Positions 17,652 through 25,748 of a stretch of DNA of 64,000 bases are shown here, piece after piece. The stretch lies in NCBI RefSeq assembly GCF_009189165.1, contig NZ_CP045118.1:496001-560000 (forward strand), in the 5' to 3' direction. The DNA comes from Pseudomonas sp. SCB32 (GTDB lineage Bacteria; Pseudomonadota; Gammaproteobacteria; Pseudomonadales; Pseudomonadaceae). Position numbers and translations under genes: made by a program. Every line of letters begins with the position of its first letter. The stretch's first letter is position 1. The notes under the pieces were generated by a model, which was not told the DNA's origin, ran no database searches, and worked only from the letters and a program-made list of their open reading frames with translations.

Positions 17652-17980
17652 GTGCCTGGCGCGGGTTGCGCGAGGAGCGCGATGCCGGAGGCCGGCTGGC
17701 GCGACGCATCGCCGGGTTGTTCGGGCAGGTGATGGGCAAGCGGGTGGTGCGCGATGAGCGGTTTCAGCGGCGGGTGGTGAGGCACGCTCAGTCCGTGGTG
17801 ATGACCTGGCGCACGGGCCTTGCCCTCTCCCCAACTGCGGAGAGGGTACTGGGCGGTGCGGGCTGGCGGGTGTGGAGCACGCCGGCCCGACTCTCAGGCT
17901 CTGCAGGATGGGGGGAGCGCAGCGATACCCACCAGGCTGTCAGGTCGGCACGGTCGCCTGCAGCGATGGCCGCTGGCTGA
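17648..17980 (+). CDS. possible small basic protein, ATGA-coupled to the previous gene
   Basis: The ATG overlaps the previous stop as ATGA, and the first 55 residues are strongly basic and helical (MSAWRGLREERDAGGRLARR and on). After residue 60 the sequence looks like random translation and runs 40 bp into the 3' end of the opposite GST gene. It may be a real short gene whose end is degraded, or chance. No homology is recognised. Confidence 0.3.
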   Translation: MSAWRGLREERDAGGRLARRIAGLFGQVMGKRVVRDERFQRRVVRHAQSVVMTWRTGLALSPTAERVLGGAGWRVWSTPARLSGSAGWGERSDTHQAVRSARSPAAMAAG

Positions 17981-18563
17981 CCTCGGCGAACCACGTCGCC
18001 AGCTGCGGGAACTCGGCGCGCCAGTCCCAGTGCGGCTGGCGGAAGTCCAGGTAGCCCAGGGCACAGGCCACGCCGATGGCGGCGACGTCGAAGCGCTCGG
18101 CCAGTTCGGCGTGGGCCGGGCCGTCGAAGTAGGCGAGGGTACGGACGATCTTCAGTTGCTGGTTGTCGAGCCAGGTGTCCCAGTGCTTTTCCTGCGGGCG
18201 CATGGCGGTCTCGTAGCGAATCAGCACGGCGGCATCCATCACCGCGTCTGCCAGCGAGGCCAGGGTCAGGCGCCGCCAGCGCGCCGGGCCGTCGCGCGGG
18301 ATCAGTGGCTCGCCCGCGTGTTGCTGGTCGAGGTATTCGAAGATCACCCGGCTGTCGTGCAGGGTCTGGCCATCGGCCAGGCGCAGGGCGGGAATCTTGC
18401 CGGCGGGGTTGTCCTGGACCACGCCGGCATCCGGCGAGATGGGGGTGTGGACGGCGGCGTAGAGTTCGACCTGGTCGAGCTGGCCGGTCTCGTGCAGCAG
18501 GACCATGAGCTTGCGCACGAAGGGCGAGGCGGCGGCGTGGAACAGGATGGGACGGACGCTCAT
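17940..18563 (-). CDS. glutathione S-transferase family protein
   Basis: 207-aa cytosolic GST. The N-terminal thioredoxin-like domain starts MSVRPILFHAAASPFVRKLM (Ser at the usual activating position) and carries GKIPALRLADGQTLHDSRVI, where the cis-Pro and the D-S pair bind glutathione. An all-helical C-terminal domain follows. ATG 18563 has AGGAGAA upstream, so an in-frame ATG at 18623 is rejected. It sits 16 bases downstream of the lyase-like gene on the same strand, suggesting co-transcription. The substrate is not predictable. Confidence 0.9.
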   Translation of the reverse strand: MSVRPILFHAAASPFVRKLMVLLHETGQLDQVELYAAVHTPISPDAGVVQDNPAGKIPALRLADGQTLHDSRVIFEYLDQQHAGEPLIPRDGPARWRRLTLASLADAVMDAAVLIRYETAMRPQEKHWDTWLDNQQLKIVRTLAYFDGPAHAELAERFDVAAIGVACALGYLDFRQPHWDWRAEFPQLATWFAEVSQRPSLQATVPT

Positions 18564-18579
18564 GGATTCTCCTCGGCGT

Positions 18580-19539
18580 TCATTCGTGGATGACCACCAG
18601 GCGGTCGGTGCCGGATTCGGCACCCCAGACCTCGCCCGGTCGGCCCAGCAACTGGCGCACGTTGGCGTGCTCGCGGTCGCTCGGATAGGCGGTGAAGCGT
18701 TCGCTCTGCGGGTCGAAGCTCAGGATGGCGTTGCCGGCGAAATCGCTCAGCCACACCTGGTCCATGGCGTCGACGAAGAGGGCGTAGGGTTGCGGATGAT
18801 CGCCCGGCAGCTTCCAGGTTTTCCACTGGTTGTTGTCCGGATCGAAGCGTGCCAACTGGCCGGCTTTCCACTGACTGATCCACAGCCGCCCGACCGAATC
18901 GGACCACAGCCGGCGCGGGCCGCTGCTGGCGGTCGGCGAATCGATGCGGGTGACCTTGTCGCCGACCGGGTCGATATGGCCGATGTAGTCGCCGGCCAGT
19001 GAGGCGTACCAGAGCTCGCCGTCAGGCGTCACGGCGATGCCGTACGGGCCCTTGCCCTTGGGCGCCGACCAGACCTTGAGTTCGCGGGTGGTCGGGTCGA
19101 GGCGGCCGTAGAAACCGTTCTGGCCGGTGAACCACAGGATGCCATCGTCATCGAAGACACCAGTATTGAGGTTGGCCTTGGCCGCCTCCTTGGGCAGCGG
19201 AATGACCTCCACGCCCAGGCGTTCGCTGTCGACATGGACGATGGCATTGAGCCCGCCGTCGGTGATCCAGGCGTCGCCATTGGGCGCGGCCACTACGCCG
19301 TGGGGTGCGGAGTCCTTGCCCAGGTCGACCTGCTCGGTGGCGCCGGTCTGCGGGTCGAGCCGGCCGAGTGCGTGGGCGTGCTGTGCGGTGTACCAGACCT
19401 TGCCGTCCGCCGTGGGTGCGACGTCGTGCGGGCCGGAGCCCTTGGGCACGTCGAAGTACTTCACGCTGGCGGCATCGGCGCTGCCGGCCAGCAGCAGGCC
19501 GACGAGCAGCAGGGGCAGGGCGCGCAGGGTGGTGGACAT
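18580..19539 (-). CDS. secreted streptogramin-lyase-like beta-propeller (Vgb/SMP-30 fold)
   Basis: 319-aa protein with a signal peptide (residues 1-23, ending GSADA) and a seven-bladed propeller built from repeats of the type GPHDVAPTADGKVWYTAQHA and GIAVTPDGELWYASLAGDYI. This is the virginiamycin B lyase (Vgb) fold. Vgb enzymes are cytoplasmic antibiotic lyases, but this one is exported, so another activity or a binding role is as likely. ATG 19539 has AAGGAGAG upstream. It is divergent from the PP2C-like gene with only 80 bp between starts. Confidence 0.82.
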   Translation of the reverse strand: MSTTLRALPLLLVGLLLAGSADAASVKYFDVPKGSGPHDVAPTADGKVWYTAQHAHALGRLDPQTGATEQVDLGKDSAPHGVVAAPNGDAWITDGGLNAIVHVDSERLGVEVIPLPKEAAKANLNTGVFDDDGILWFTGQNGFYGRLDPTTRELKVWSAPKGKGPYGIAVTPDGELWYASLAGDYIGHIDPVGDKVTRIDSPTASSGPRRLWSDSVGRLWISQWKAGQLARFDPDNNQWKTWKLPGDHPQPYALFVDAMDQVWLSDFAGNAILSFDPQSERFTAYPSDREHANVRQLLGRPGEVWGAESGTDRLVVIHE

Positions 19540-19619
19540 GGGGCTCTCCTTGGCGGGTCCGGAATTGGCTGAGACTGTACGCCGAGCTCGGCGTTCAGCG
19601 ATATGCAGGAGTGAAGCGC

Positions 19620-20477
19620 GTGACAACGATACAACTACTGGGGGCGGCTTGCCGCCAGGGTTCGCCGGTCAACGACGATGCCATCGGCTACACCGCGGGT
19701 GCGGCCTGGGTGCTTGACGGCGCCACCAGCCTGGGGCCGGGTCTGGTGGATACGCAGAGCGATGCGCGCTGGCTGGCGCAGTGCGCCAATGGCCATCTGC
19801 AGCGGTTGCTGGAAGCGCAGCCTGGGCTGCCGGCCAAGGACTTGCTGCGGGCCTTGCAGCAGGGCATTGCCGAGGACTTCCGGCGTGACGCCGGTGTCGA
19901 CGCCACGCCAGAGCTGGACCTGCCCACCGCGTGCCTGAGCCTGCTGCGTGTGCTGGACGACGGTTCGCTGGAACTGCTCAACCTGTGCGACAGCCGTATC
20001 CACCTGGCCTGGGACGATGGCCACGTGGAGAGCTTCGGCGACACGCCGCTGGAGGCGCTGGACCGGCAGTCGGTGGAGCGCCTGCTGGACCTGCGCGAGA
20101 TGCACCCGGACTGGAGCCACGCCCAGCTGTTCCAGGCCAGCCGCGAGTGGGTGCGGCGCAACCGAAAGCTGGCCAACACCGCGCAGGGTTACTGGGTGCT
20201 CGACCCGACCGATCGCTGGCTGCCGCAGGTGCAAAGACGGGTGCTCGATCCTGCGCGGCTGAAGGCATTCATGCTGGTGACCGACGGCTTCGACCGCCTG
20301 CTGGAGTTCCGCCGCTACGGACTTGCCGCGCTGTTCGAGGCGCTGCCGGAGCGTGGGGTGGTGGCGCTGATCGACGAGTTGCGGGCACTGGAGTCCGCCG
20401 ATGGCCAGGCGCTGGAGCATCCGCGCCTGAAAATTCATGACGATGCCAGTGTGGTCTGGGGAGCGTTGCGCCGCTGA
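19620..20477 (+). CDS. PP2C-type protein phosphatase-like protein
   Basis: 285-aa cytoplasmic protein with PPM/PP2C marks: NDDAIG near the N-terminus, WVLDGATSLGP for the metal-binding DG motif, LCDSRIHLAWDDG for the GDSR-like strand, and MLVTDGFDRLLEF for the late DG motif. A closing DDASVVWGALRR supplies the last aspartates. GTG 19620 has CAGGAG eight bases upstream; GTG 19611 is too close to it. The start lies 80 bp from the divergent lyase-like gene. Its partner kinase or substrate is not evident nearby. Confidence 0.75.
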   Translation: MTTIQLLGAACRQGSPVNDDAIGYTAGAAWVLDGATSLGPGLVDTQSDARWLAQCANGHLQRLLEAQPGLPAKDLLRALQQGIAEDFRRDAGVDATPELDLPTACLSLLRVLDDGSLELLNLCDSRIHLAWDDGHVESFGDTPLEALDRQSVERLLDLREMHPDWSHAQLFQASREWVRRNRKLANTAQGYWVLDPTDRWLPQVQRRVLDPARLKAFMLVTDGFDRLLEFRRYGLAALFEALPERGVVALIDELRALESADGQALEHPRLKIHDDASVVWGALRR

Positions 20478-20511
20478 GGGTTACCCGGCAGCAGGGCAGG
20501 CTGGTGATTGC

Positions 20512-20639
20512 GTAGGCGCGGACTCCGTCCGCGATGCTTTCCTACGACGTCTTCTGGGCTCCCGCGTGCGCGGGAGTGACGGTGCAAGGTATAGCCCTCC
20601 TGTAAACGTCATCCCCGCGAACGCGGGGACCCAGAAGAC
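20512..20639. repeat. REP half element plus bipartite palindrome (CCCGCGnnCGCGGG family)
   Basis: A half element with GCGGACTCCGTCCGCGA lies at 20512-20535. At 20549-20639 is a 91-bp element with inverted ends GTCTTCTGGG and CCCAGAAGAC, each end carrying a small hairpin (CCCGCGTGCGCGGG and CCCCGCGAACGCGGGG). It has the form of a small MITE-like unit. Relatives occur at 23219, 37759, 49690 and 63847. Confidence 0.8.
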
Positions 20640-20717
20640 AACCCTTAGGACGTGCCAGAGACAGTCGCTCCAGTAAGAGCCCCCGAAATCATCCGGCAGT
20701 CGAATCCGCCCCTCTCA

Positions 20718-23114
20718 TCACCACTTGTAGGTCAGGCTCGCCACCACCTTGCGCTGGTCGCCGTAGTAGCAGTAGTAGCCGTCGCAGGTGGAGATGTAGT
20801 CCTTGTTGAACAGGTTGGTCGCGTTGACCGCCACCGAGGTGCCGTTGAGGCCGCTGGACAGCTTGCCCAGGTCGTAGTGCACCGCGGCGTCGTACAGGGT
20901 GTACGAGCCCGCGTAGCCGTCGTAGGTGTTGGCCTGATCGCCGTAGGTGTCGCCCACGTAGCGCACGCCGTAGCCGACGCCGAAGCCGTCGAGGGTGCCG
21001 GCGTGCCAGGTGTAGTCGGCCCACAGCGCGGCCTGGTTGCGCGGGATCAGCTGCAGGCGGTTGCCGGCGTAGATGCCCTTCTTCACCTCGGTGTCGGTGT
21101 AGCTGTAGCCGCCGACCAGCTTGAGGTTCTCGGTCAGGTTGGAATTGGCTTCCAGCTCCAGGCCGGTGACCTTCACCTCGCCGGTCTGGCTGGTGACGGA
21201 GACGCCACCGATGTTGTCGGTCACGCTCACGTTCTTCTGCCGCAGGTCGTAGACGGCGGCGGTGAGCAGGGTGTCGCTGCCCAGCGGCTGGTACTTCACC
21301 CCCAGTTCCCACTGCTTGCCTTCGGTGGGCTTGAACGACTCGGTGGCGGAGACGTCGGCGCCACTGGCCGGCTGGAACGACTCGGCGTACGACAGGTACG
21401 GCGCCACGCCGTTGTCGAACAGGTAGCTCAATGCGGCGTTGCCGCTGAACTTGCTGTCGGACTCGGAGTTGGTGGCATTGCCCTTGTTGTGGAACCGGGT
21501 GCCGGTGTGCACCCAGTCCTGGCGGCCGCCGAGGGTCAGGCGCCAGTTGTCCAGGGCGATCTGGTCCTGCACGTAGGCGCCAGTCTGGAAGATGTCCTGG
21601 TCATAGTCGTAGGTTGCATCCGAGCGCGGCGGACGGACGATGGGCTGGCCGTAGATCGGGTCGTTCACGCTGGTCGGCGGCACGTTGTAGCCGTAGATCG
21701 CCAGGTAGCTGGTGTCAGTGCGGTTGTGGTCCAGGCCCAGCAGCACGGTGTGGCCGAGCGCGCCGGTCTGGAAGTCGGCCTGGAAGTTGTTGTCCACCAC
21801 GAACTGGGTGACGTCCTCGTCCACCGAGGTGCTGACGCGGCTGAGGGTGCCGTCGTCGCTGACGGTGTCCAGATAGCCACCGGGGGTGAGGGCGTCGAAG
21901 CTCAGGTCGTTCTTCATGTAGCGCAGGTTCTGGCGGAACTGCCAGACGTCGTTCAGCCGGTGCTCGAAGCTGTAGCCCAGCCACCAGGTGGTGCGGTCGT
22001 AGTTTTCCCAGTCCGGGTCGCCCAGGTTCTTGTGGTGCGAGATGTCGCCGAAGGGGGCGTCGTACTTGGTGCCCTTGAGCGGCAGGAACTGGGTGGTGAT
22101 GCCGGTATCGTCGCGGGTGAACTGGCTGAGGAAGGTCAGCCTGGTGTCGTCGTCGGCATTCCAGGTCAGGCTCGGCGCGAGGTTGTAGCGCTTGTCCGGG
22201 ATGTGGTCGATCTGCGTGTTGCTGTCGCGCGCCACGCCGCTGACGCGGTAGAGCAGGCGGCCTTCGCCGTCCACGGGGCCGGTGCTATCGAAGTTGATCT
22301 GCTTGTGGTTGTAGTTGCCGCCCTGCAGCTGGACGGCGCTGGCCTGCTCGGCCTGTGGGCGCAGGCTGGTCATGTCCAGCAGGCCGCCGGGCGGGGTCTG
22401 GCCGTAGACCGAGGAGGCCGGCCCGCGCAGCGCGGCGACGCGCTCCAGGTCCCAGGTTTCCAGCTTCGGGTTGGCGTAGATGCCGGTGGCCATCGGCAGG
22501 CCGTCGAGGAACTGGGTTGGCTCGAAGCCGCGGATGCGCAGCCAGTCGGAGCGGGTATCGCTGCCGAAGCTGCTGGCGACGGTGCCGGGCATGTAGCGCA
22601 CGGCGTCGTCGATGTTCTGCACCGCACGGTCCTGCATCTGCTCGCGGGTCACCACGGAGATCGACTTGGGGGTTTCCAGGATCGGCGTATCGGTCTTGGT
22701 GCCGATGCGCGAGCGGGTGGCGACGTAGCCGACCGCCGGGCCGTCCGGGTCTTCCTGGGCGGCGCTGATGGTGGTGGCGGACATCGACAGGGTGTCGCCC
22801 GGTTCCGGGCGCAGGCTGTAGCTGCCCGAGCCGCTTTCCACCAGCTCAAGCCCGGTGCCCTGCAGCGCCTGGCGCAGCGCTCCGACGGTATCGAAACGGC
22901 CCTGCACGGCGTGGGCATTGCGGCTCTGGGCCAGCGCCGGGTCCAGGCTGAGACTCAGGCCGCCTTCGGCGGCGATGCGGTTGAGCGTGCTGGACAGCGG
23001 GCCAGCCGGCAGCTGGTAGTCACGCTGGGCATCGGCGGCGAAAGCCGGGGAGCCCAACAGGATGGCGGTCGCCAGCAGGCAGGGGCGGAGCGAAAGGTCG
23101 AACGGGCGGCGCAT
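20718..23114 (-). CDS. TonB-dependent siderophore receptor with signalling domain (FiuA/FhuA-like)
   Basis: 798-aa outer-membrane receptor, probably for a hydroxamate such as ferrichrome, by resemblance to FiuA and gene context. A signal peptide (to about residue 25) is followed by an STN signalling domain (DAQRDYQLPAGPLSSTLNRI, about 28-110), a plug domain (ETPKSISVVTREQMQD to GPASSVYGQTPPGG) and a 22-strand barrel ending in LTYKW. ATG 23114 and TTG 23120 both fit the AGGAG site. The FecR and ECF sigma genes lie upstream on the same strand, so the receptor should signal ligand binding to them. The ligand is inferred. Confidence 0.87.
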   Translation of the reverse strand: MRRPFDLSLRPCLLATAILLGSPAFAADAQRDYQLPAGPLSSTLNRIAAEGGLSLSLDPALAQSRNAHAVQGRFDTVGALRQALQGTGLELVESGSGSYSLRPEPGDTLSMSATTISAAQEDPDGPAVGYVATRSRIGTKTDTPILETPKSISVVTREQMQDRAVQNIDDAVRYMPGTVASSFGSDTRSDWLRIRGFEPTQFLDGLPMATGIYANPKLETWDLERVAALRGPASSVYGQTPPGGLLDMTSLRPQAEQASAVQLQGGNYNHKQINFDSTGPVDGEGRLLYRVSGVARDSNTQIDHIPDKRYNLAPSLTWNADDDTRLTFLSQFTRDDTGITTQFLPLKGTKYDAPFGDISHHKNLGDPDWENYDRTTWWLGYSFEHRLNDVWQFRQNLRYMKNDLSFDALTPGGYLDTVSDDGTLSRVSTSVDEDVTQFVVDNNFQADFQTGALGHTVLLGLDHNRTDTSYLAIYGYNVPPTSVNDPIYGQPIVRPPRSDATYDYDQDIFQTGAYVQDQIALDNWRLTLGGRQDWVHTGTRFHNKGNATNSESDSKFSGNAALSYLFDNGVAPYLSYAESFQPASGADVSATESFKPTEGKQWELGVKYQPLGSDTLLTAAVYDLRQKNVSVTDNIGGVSVTSQTGEVKVTGLELEANSNLTENLKLVGGYSYTDTEVKKGIYAGNRLQLIPRNQAALWADYTWHAGTLDGFGVGYGVRYVGDTYGDQANTYDGYAGSYTLYDAAVHYDLGKLSSGLNGTSVAVNATNLFNKDYISTCDGYYCYYGDQRKVVASLTYKW

Positions 23115-23218
23115 GGACAACGACTCCTGAATAAAACGTTCTCGATGCCTCCTTGCCGAACGAGAAATGAAAAGTGATAGGGCTGGGTGAAGATTTTTTT
23201 CGCGGGGTGTTCCGAAGG

Positions 23219-23287
23219 GTTCGCGGGAGCGACGGTCTCATGCCCATTCCCGCACACGTCATCCCCGCGAACGCGGGGATCCAGATA
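23219..23287. repeat. bipartite palindrome (partial copy) between receptor and fecR-like gene
   Basis: The right half GTCATCCCCGCGAACGCGGG (from 23258) is intact with GATCCAG; the left half TTCGCGGGAGCGACGG is shortened. It sits just after the stop of the FecR-like gene and so divides it from the receptor gene, which needs its own promoter. Confidence 0.75.
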
Positions 23288-23291
23288 AGCA

Positions 23292-24254
23292 TCAACTACG
23301 CGGCACCACGCGCGCCCACCAGGGGCCATGCCGCTCGATCCGCACCGGCAGACTCGGCTCCAGCGAGCTCAGCGCCAAGCCGATGTTGTGCAGAGGGAAG
23401 CTGCCGGTGATGCGCAGGTCGGCCACCGCCGGGTCGACGGCGAGGTAGCCCGGACTTTCCCGCGACAGCCGCTCGACCAGATCGGCCAGGCGCACGTTGT
23501 CCACTACCAGCATGCCGTGGGTCCAGGCGTCGGCGGTGGCGCTGTTGGCTTCCACCGGGCCGAGGCCGTCGGGCCTTACGCGCACGTGCCGACCCTGGGG
23601 AATGACCTTTTCTTCCGTCAGTGCTCCGGGGCGCGCGGCAACGGCCGATTGCAGGACGCTGAGCAGGGTGCCGTCATCGCCTTCGCGTTCCACCAGGAAG
23701 CGCGTGCCCAGCGCGCGCAGGCGGCCGTCGCGGGTCTCGACGATGAAGGGGCGGCTGTCGCCGTGTGCGGTTTCCACCATGATCTCGCCGCTGAGCAGGA
23801 CGATGCGCCGCTGCTCGGCATCGAAGCGCACGTCCACGGCGGTACGGCTGTTGAGGTGCAGCAGGGTGTTGTCGGGCAAGCGCAGCTCGCGCTGTTCGCC
23901 GGTGCCGGTGAGCAGGTCGGAGAAGGCGTACTGCACCGGCAGGTAACGATTGCCCACGCCGAGTGCCAGTGCACCGACCAGCAGCAGTGACAGACCGCTT
24001 CCCGCCAGCCGGCGGACCTTCTGCTGTGCCTCCCGCGGCGAGCGCAGCAAGGCATTGCGCGCCGCCTTGGGCGCGGCGCCGGCAAGGCTGCGGTCGAGCA
24101 TGCCCAACTGGCTCCAGGCGCGCGCGTGCTCGCTGTGTTCGGCATGCCAGCGAGTGAAGGCGGCCTCGTCATCGGGCCGGCTTTCGCCTGAGCCCAGGCG
24201 CAGCTGCCAGCTGATGGCCTCGTCGAGCACGCGCAGGGATACCGGGCCGTTCAC
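23292..24254 (-). CDS. FecR-family anti-sigma / sigma regulator
   Basis: 320-aa inner-membrane protein. The N-terminal cytoplasmic part (DEAISWQLRLGSGESRPDDE, with RWHAEHSEHARAW) binds the sigma factor. One membrane helix lies at about residues 83-101 and the periplasmic FecR domain follows (LPDNTLLHLNSRTAVDVRF). It starts with GTG inside the sigma-factor stop (GTGA overlap), so the two are translationally coupled. It would relay the state of the receptor STN domain to the sigma factor. In PAO1 the matching genes are fiuR and fiuI. Confidence 0.88.
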   Translation of the reverse strand: MNGPVSLRVLDEAISWQLRLGSGESRPDDEAAFTRWHAEHSEHARAWSQLGMLDRSLAGAAPKAARNALLRSPREAQQKVRRLAGSGLSLLLVGALALGVGNRYLPVQYAFSDLLTGTGEQRELRLPDNTLLHLNSRTAVDVRFDAEQRRIVLLSGEIMVETAHGDSRPFIVETRDGRLRALGTRFLVEREGDDGTLLSVLQSAVAARPGALTEEKVIPQGRHVRVRPDGLGPVEANSATADAWTHGMLVVDNVRLADLVERLSRESPGYLAVDPAVADLRITGSFPLHNIGLALSSLEPSLPVRIERHGPWWARVVPRS

Positions 24255-24784
24255 GTTGGCGCTCCGTACAGCGCGATGTAGCACTGGCGCAGGCCCTGTG
24301 CGATGTACTGGCGCACGCGCGGCACGGAGACGCCAAGTTGTTCGGCGATCTCAGCGTGGCCCAGGCCGTCCAGGCGGTTGAGCAGGAAGGCGCTGCGCGC
24401 GCGGGCCGACAGGCTGCCGAGCAGGCGGTCGATTTCGCGCAGGTCGGCAAGGATGAGGCAGTGCTCTTCCACCGAAGGCTGCACGGCTTCGGGCAGGTGG
24501 TGCAGTTCTTCCAGGTAGGCCTGCTCCAGCGCCACGCGGCGCCAGTGGTCCACCAGCAGGCCCTTGGCGACGGTCACCAGGAAGGCGCGGGGTTCGCGCA
24601 GGGACGGCAGCTCGCGGCGGCCGAGCACGCGGACGAAAGTGTCCTGACTCAGGTCTTCGGCACGCTGCACGCAGCCCAGGCTGCGATTGAGCCAGGCGGT
24701 CAGCCAGTCGCGATGATCGCGGTACAGCACAGCCACGCGTTCGCCATTGCCAATCTGGACGGCCGACACCCGTTGCTCCCCCAT
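24251..24784 (-). CDS. ECF sigma factor, FecI/FiuI type
   Basis: 177-aa extracytoplasmic-function sigma factor. Region 2 carries AEDLSQDTFVRVLGRR and region 4 LGHAEIAEQLGVSVPRVRQY, the normal helix-turn-helix. It should direct transcription of the receptor gene when ligand is bound. ATG 24784 is used; TTG 24790 is also in frame. A Fur-box-like sequence lies 23 bases upstream (24807-24825), so iron should repress the whole signalling unit. The target promoter before the receptor gene could not be located with confidence. Confidence 0.9.
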   Translation of the reverse strand: MGEQRVSAVQIGNGERVAVLYRDHRDWLTAWLNRSLGCVQRAEDLSQDTFVRVLGRRELPSLREPRAFLVTVAKGLLVDHWRRVALEQAYLEELHHLPEAVQPSVEEHCLILADLREIDRLLGSLSARARSAFLLNRLDGLGHAEIAEQLGVSVPRVRQYIAQGLRQCYIALYGAPT

Positions 24785-24806
24785 GCCCAATATTGGGAAG
24801 TAATTT

Positions 24807-24825
24807 AATAACGAGAACTATTCGC
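24807..24825 (-). promoter_or_regulatory. candidate Fur box upstream of the ECF sigma gene
   Basis: Read on the minus strand the site is GCGAATAGTTCTCGTTATT, matching the 19-bp Fur consensus GATAATGATAATCATTATC at 11 positions, with the TCTCGTTA core common in pseudomonad Fur sites. It lies in an AT-rich stretch directly before the sigma gene. Confidence 0.6.
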
Positions 24826-24942
24826 AAATGATCGCAGACTGCCGCTATCGCTGCAATCACGCCCGTCGGCTTTTATCGGCCAATCGCCGGTAGATCGACG
24901 GCGTTCTACAATCGATCCTCTGCATTCCACCGGATATCCGAT

Positions 24943-25695
24943 ATGCGCGAACCCCTGCTGATCATTGGCTCCTATCTCTCGCCCTACGTGCGCAAGGCTC
25001 TGGTCATGCTCGAACTCAAGGGCGTGGATTACCGTATCGACTCCGTCGTGCCCTTCTACGGCAACGACGAATTCGAGCGCCTGAGCCCGCTGCGCCAGGT
25101 GCCGGTGCTGGTGGACGGCGAGCTGGTGCTCAACGATTCGTCGGTGATCTGCCAGTACCTGGAAGAGCGTTATCCACAGCCCGTGCTATACCCGGCGGAC
25201 ATCGCCCAGCGTGCCCGCGCGCGCTGGATCGAGGAGTTCGCCGACGCCCGCATGGGGCAGGTAGTGATCTGGCAGTTGTTCGACCAGTTGGTGATCGGCC
25301 GTGGCGTCTGGGGCCGCGAGCCGGATGCGGCGTTGCTGGAGAAGACCTACCAGCATGACCTGCCGGCGGTATTCAATTATCTGGAAGCGCAGTTGCCGGC
25401 CAACGGTTGGCTGTTCGGCGAGCTGTCCATCGCCGACATCAGCATCGCCTGCTTCATGCGCAACGCGCAGTTCGCCCGCTACGAACTGGATGCCCAGCGC
25501 TGGCCGAAACTGGCGGCGATGCTCGCGGCGGCCTTCGCGCTGCCGGCGTTCCAGAAGCTCAACACGTTCGAGCGCGCCATCGCCCGCACGCCGATCCTTC
25601 AGCAACGCGAGGCGCTGATCGCCGCTGGCGCGCCGGTCAGCGAGGTCAGCCACATGCGCGAACAGCCGGTGCGCGGACCGATGAGCCGCAGCTGA
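24943..25695 (+). CDS. glutathione S-transferase family protein
   Basis: 250-aa GST. The N-terminal domain starts PLLIIGSYLSPYVRKALVML with the usual S-x-x-V/Y-R segment, then RQVPVLVDGELVLNDSSVI holding the cis-Pro and the glutathione-binding D-S pair (residues about 53-70). The helical C-terminal domain has LFGELSIADISIACFM, the normal N-capping box of GST helix 6. It is followed by a strong palindromic terminator and the convergent NCS1 permease. It resembles PA0473 of PAO1 in position. The substrate is unknown. Confidence 0.9.
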   Translation: MREPLLIIGSYLSPYVRKALVMLELKGVDYRIDSVVPFYGNDEFERLSPLRQVPVLVDGELVLNDSSVICQYLEERYPQPVLYPADIAQRARARWIEEFADARMGQVVIWQLFDQLVIGRGVWGREPDAALLEKTYQHDLPAVFNYLEAQLPANGWLFGELSIADISIACFMRNAQFARYELDAQRWPKLAAMLAAAFALPAFQKLNTFERAIARTPILQQREALIAAGAPVSEVSHMREQPVRGPMSRS

Positions 25696-25706
25696 CGCGT
25701 TGAACG

Positions 25707-25740
25707 AACAAGGCCGCCCATGGGCGGCCTTGTTGCTTTT
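25707..25740. terminator. bidirectional terminator between GST and NCS1 permease
   Basis: A perfect 13-bp inverted repeat AACAAGGCCGCCC / GGGCGGCCTTGTT around AT, followed by GCTTTT. It lies 12 bases after the GST stop and just before the 3' end of the permease gene on the other strand. Confidence 0.9.
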
Positions 25741-25748
25741 GCACAGTC

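Noticed and set aside
20652..23177. 841-codon open frame on the plus strand opposite the TonB receptor
   Set aside because: It is an antisense shadow of a GC-rich gene: composition is dominated by Val, Gly, Ala, Gln and His, with no domain, while the minus strand encodes an intact receptor.
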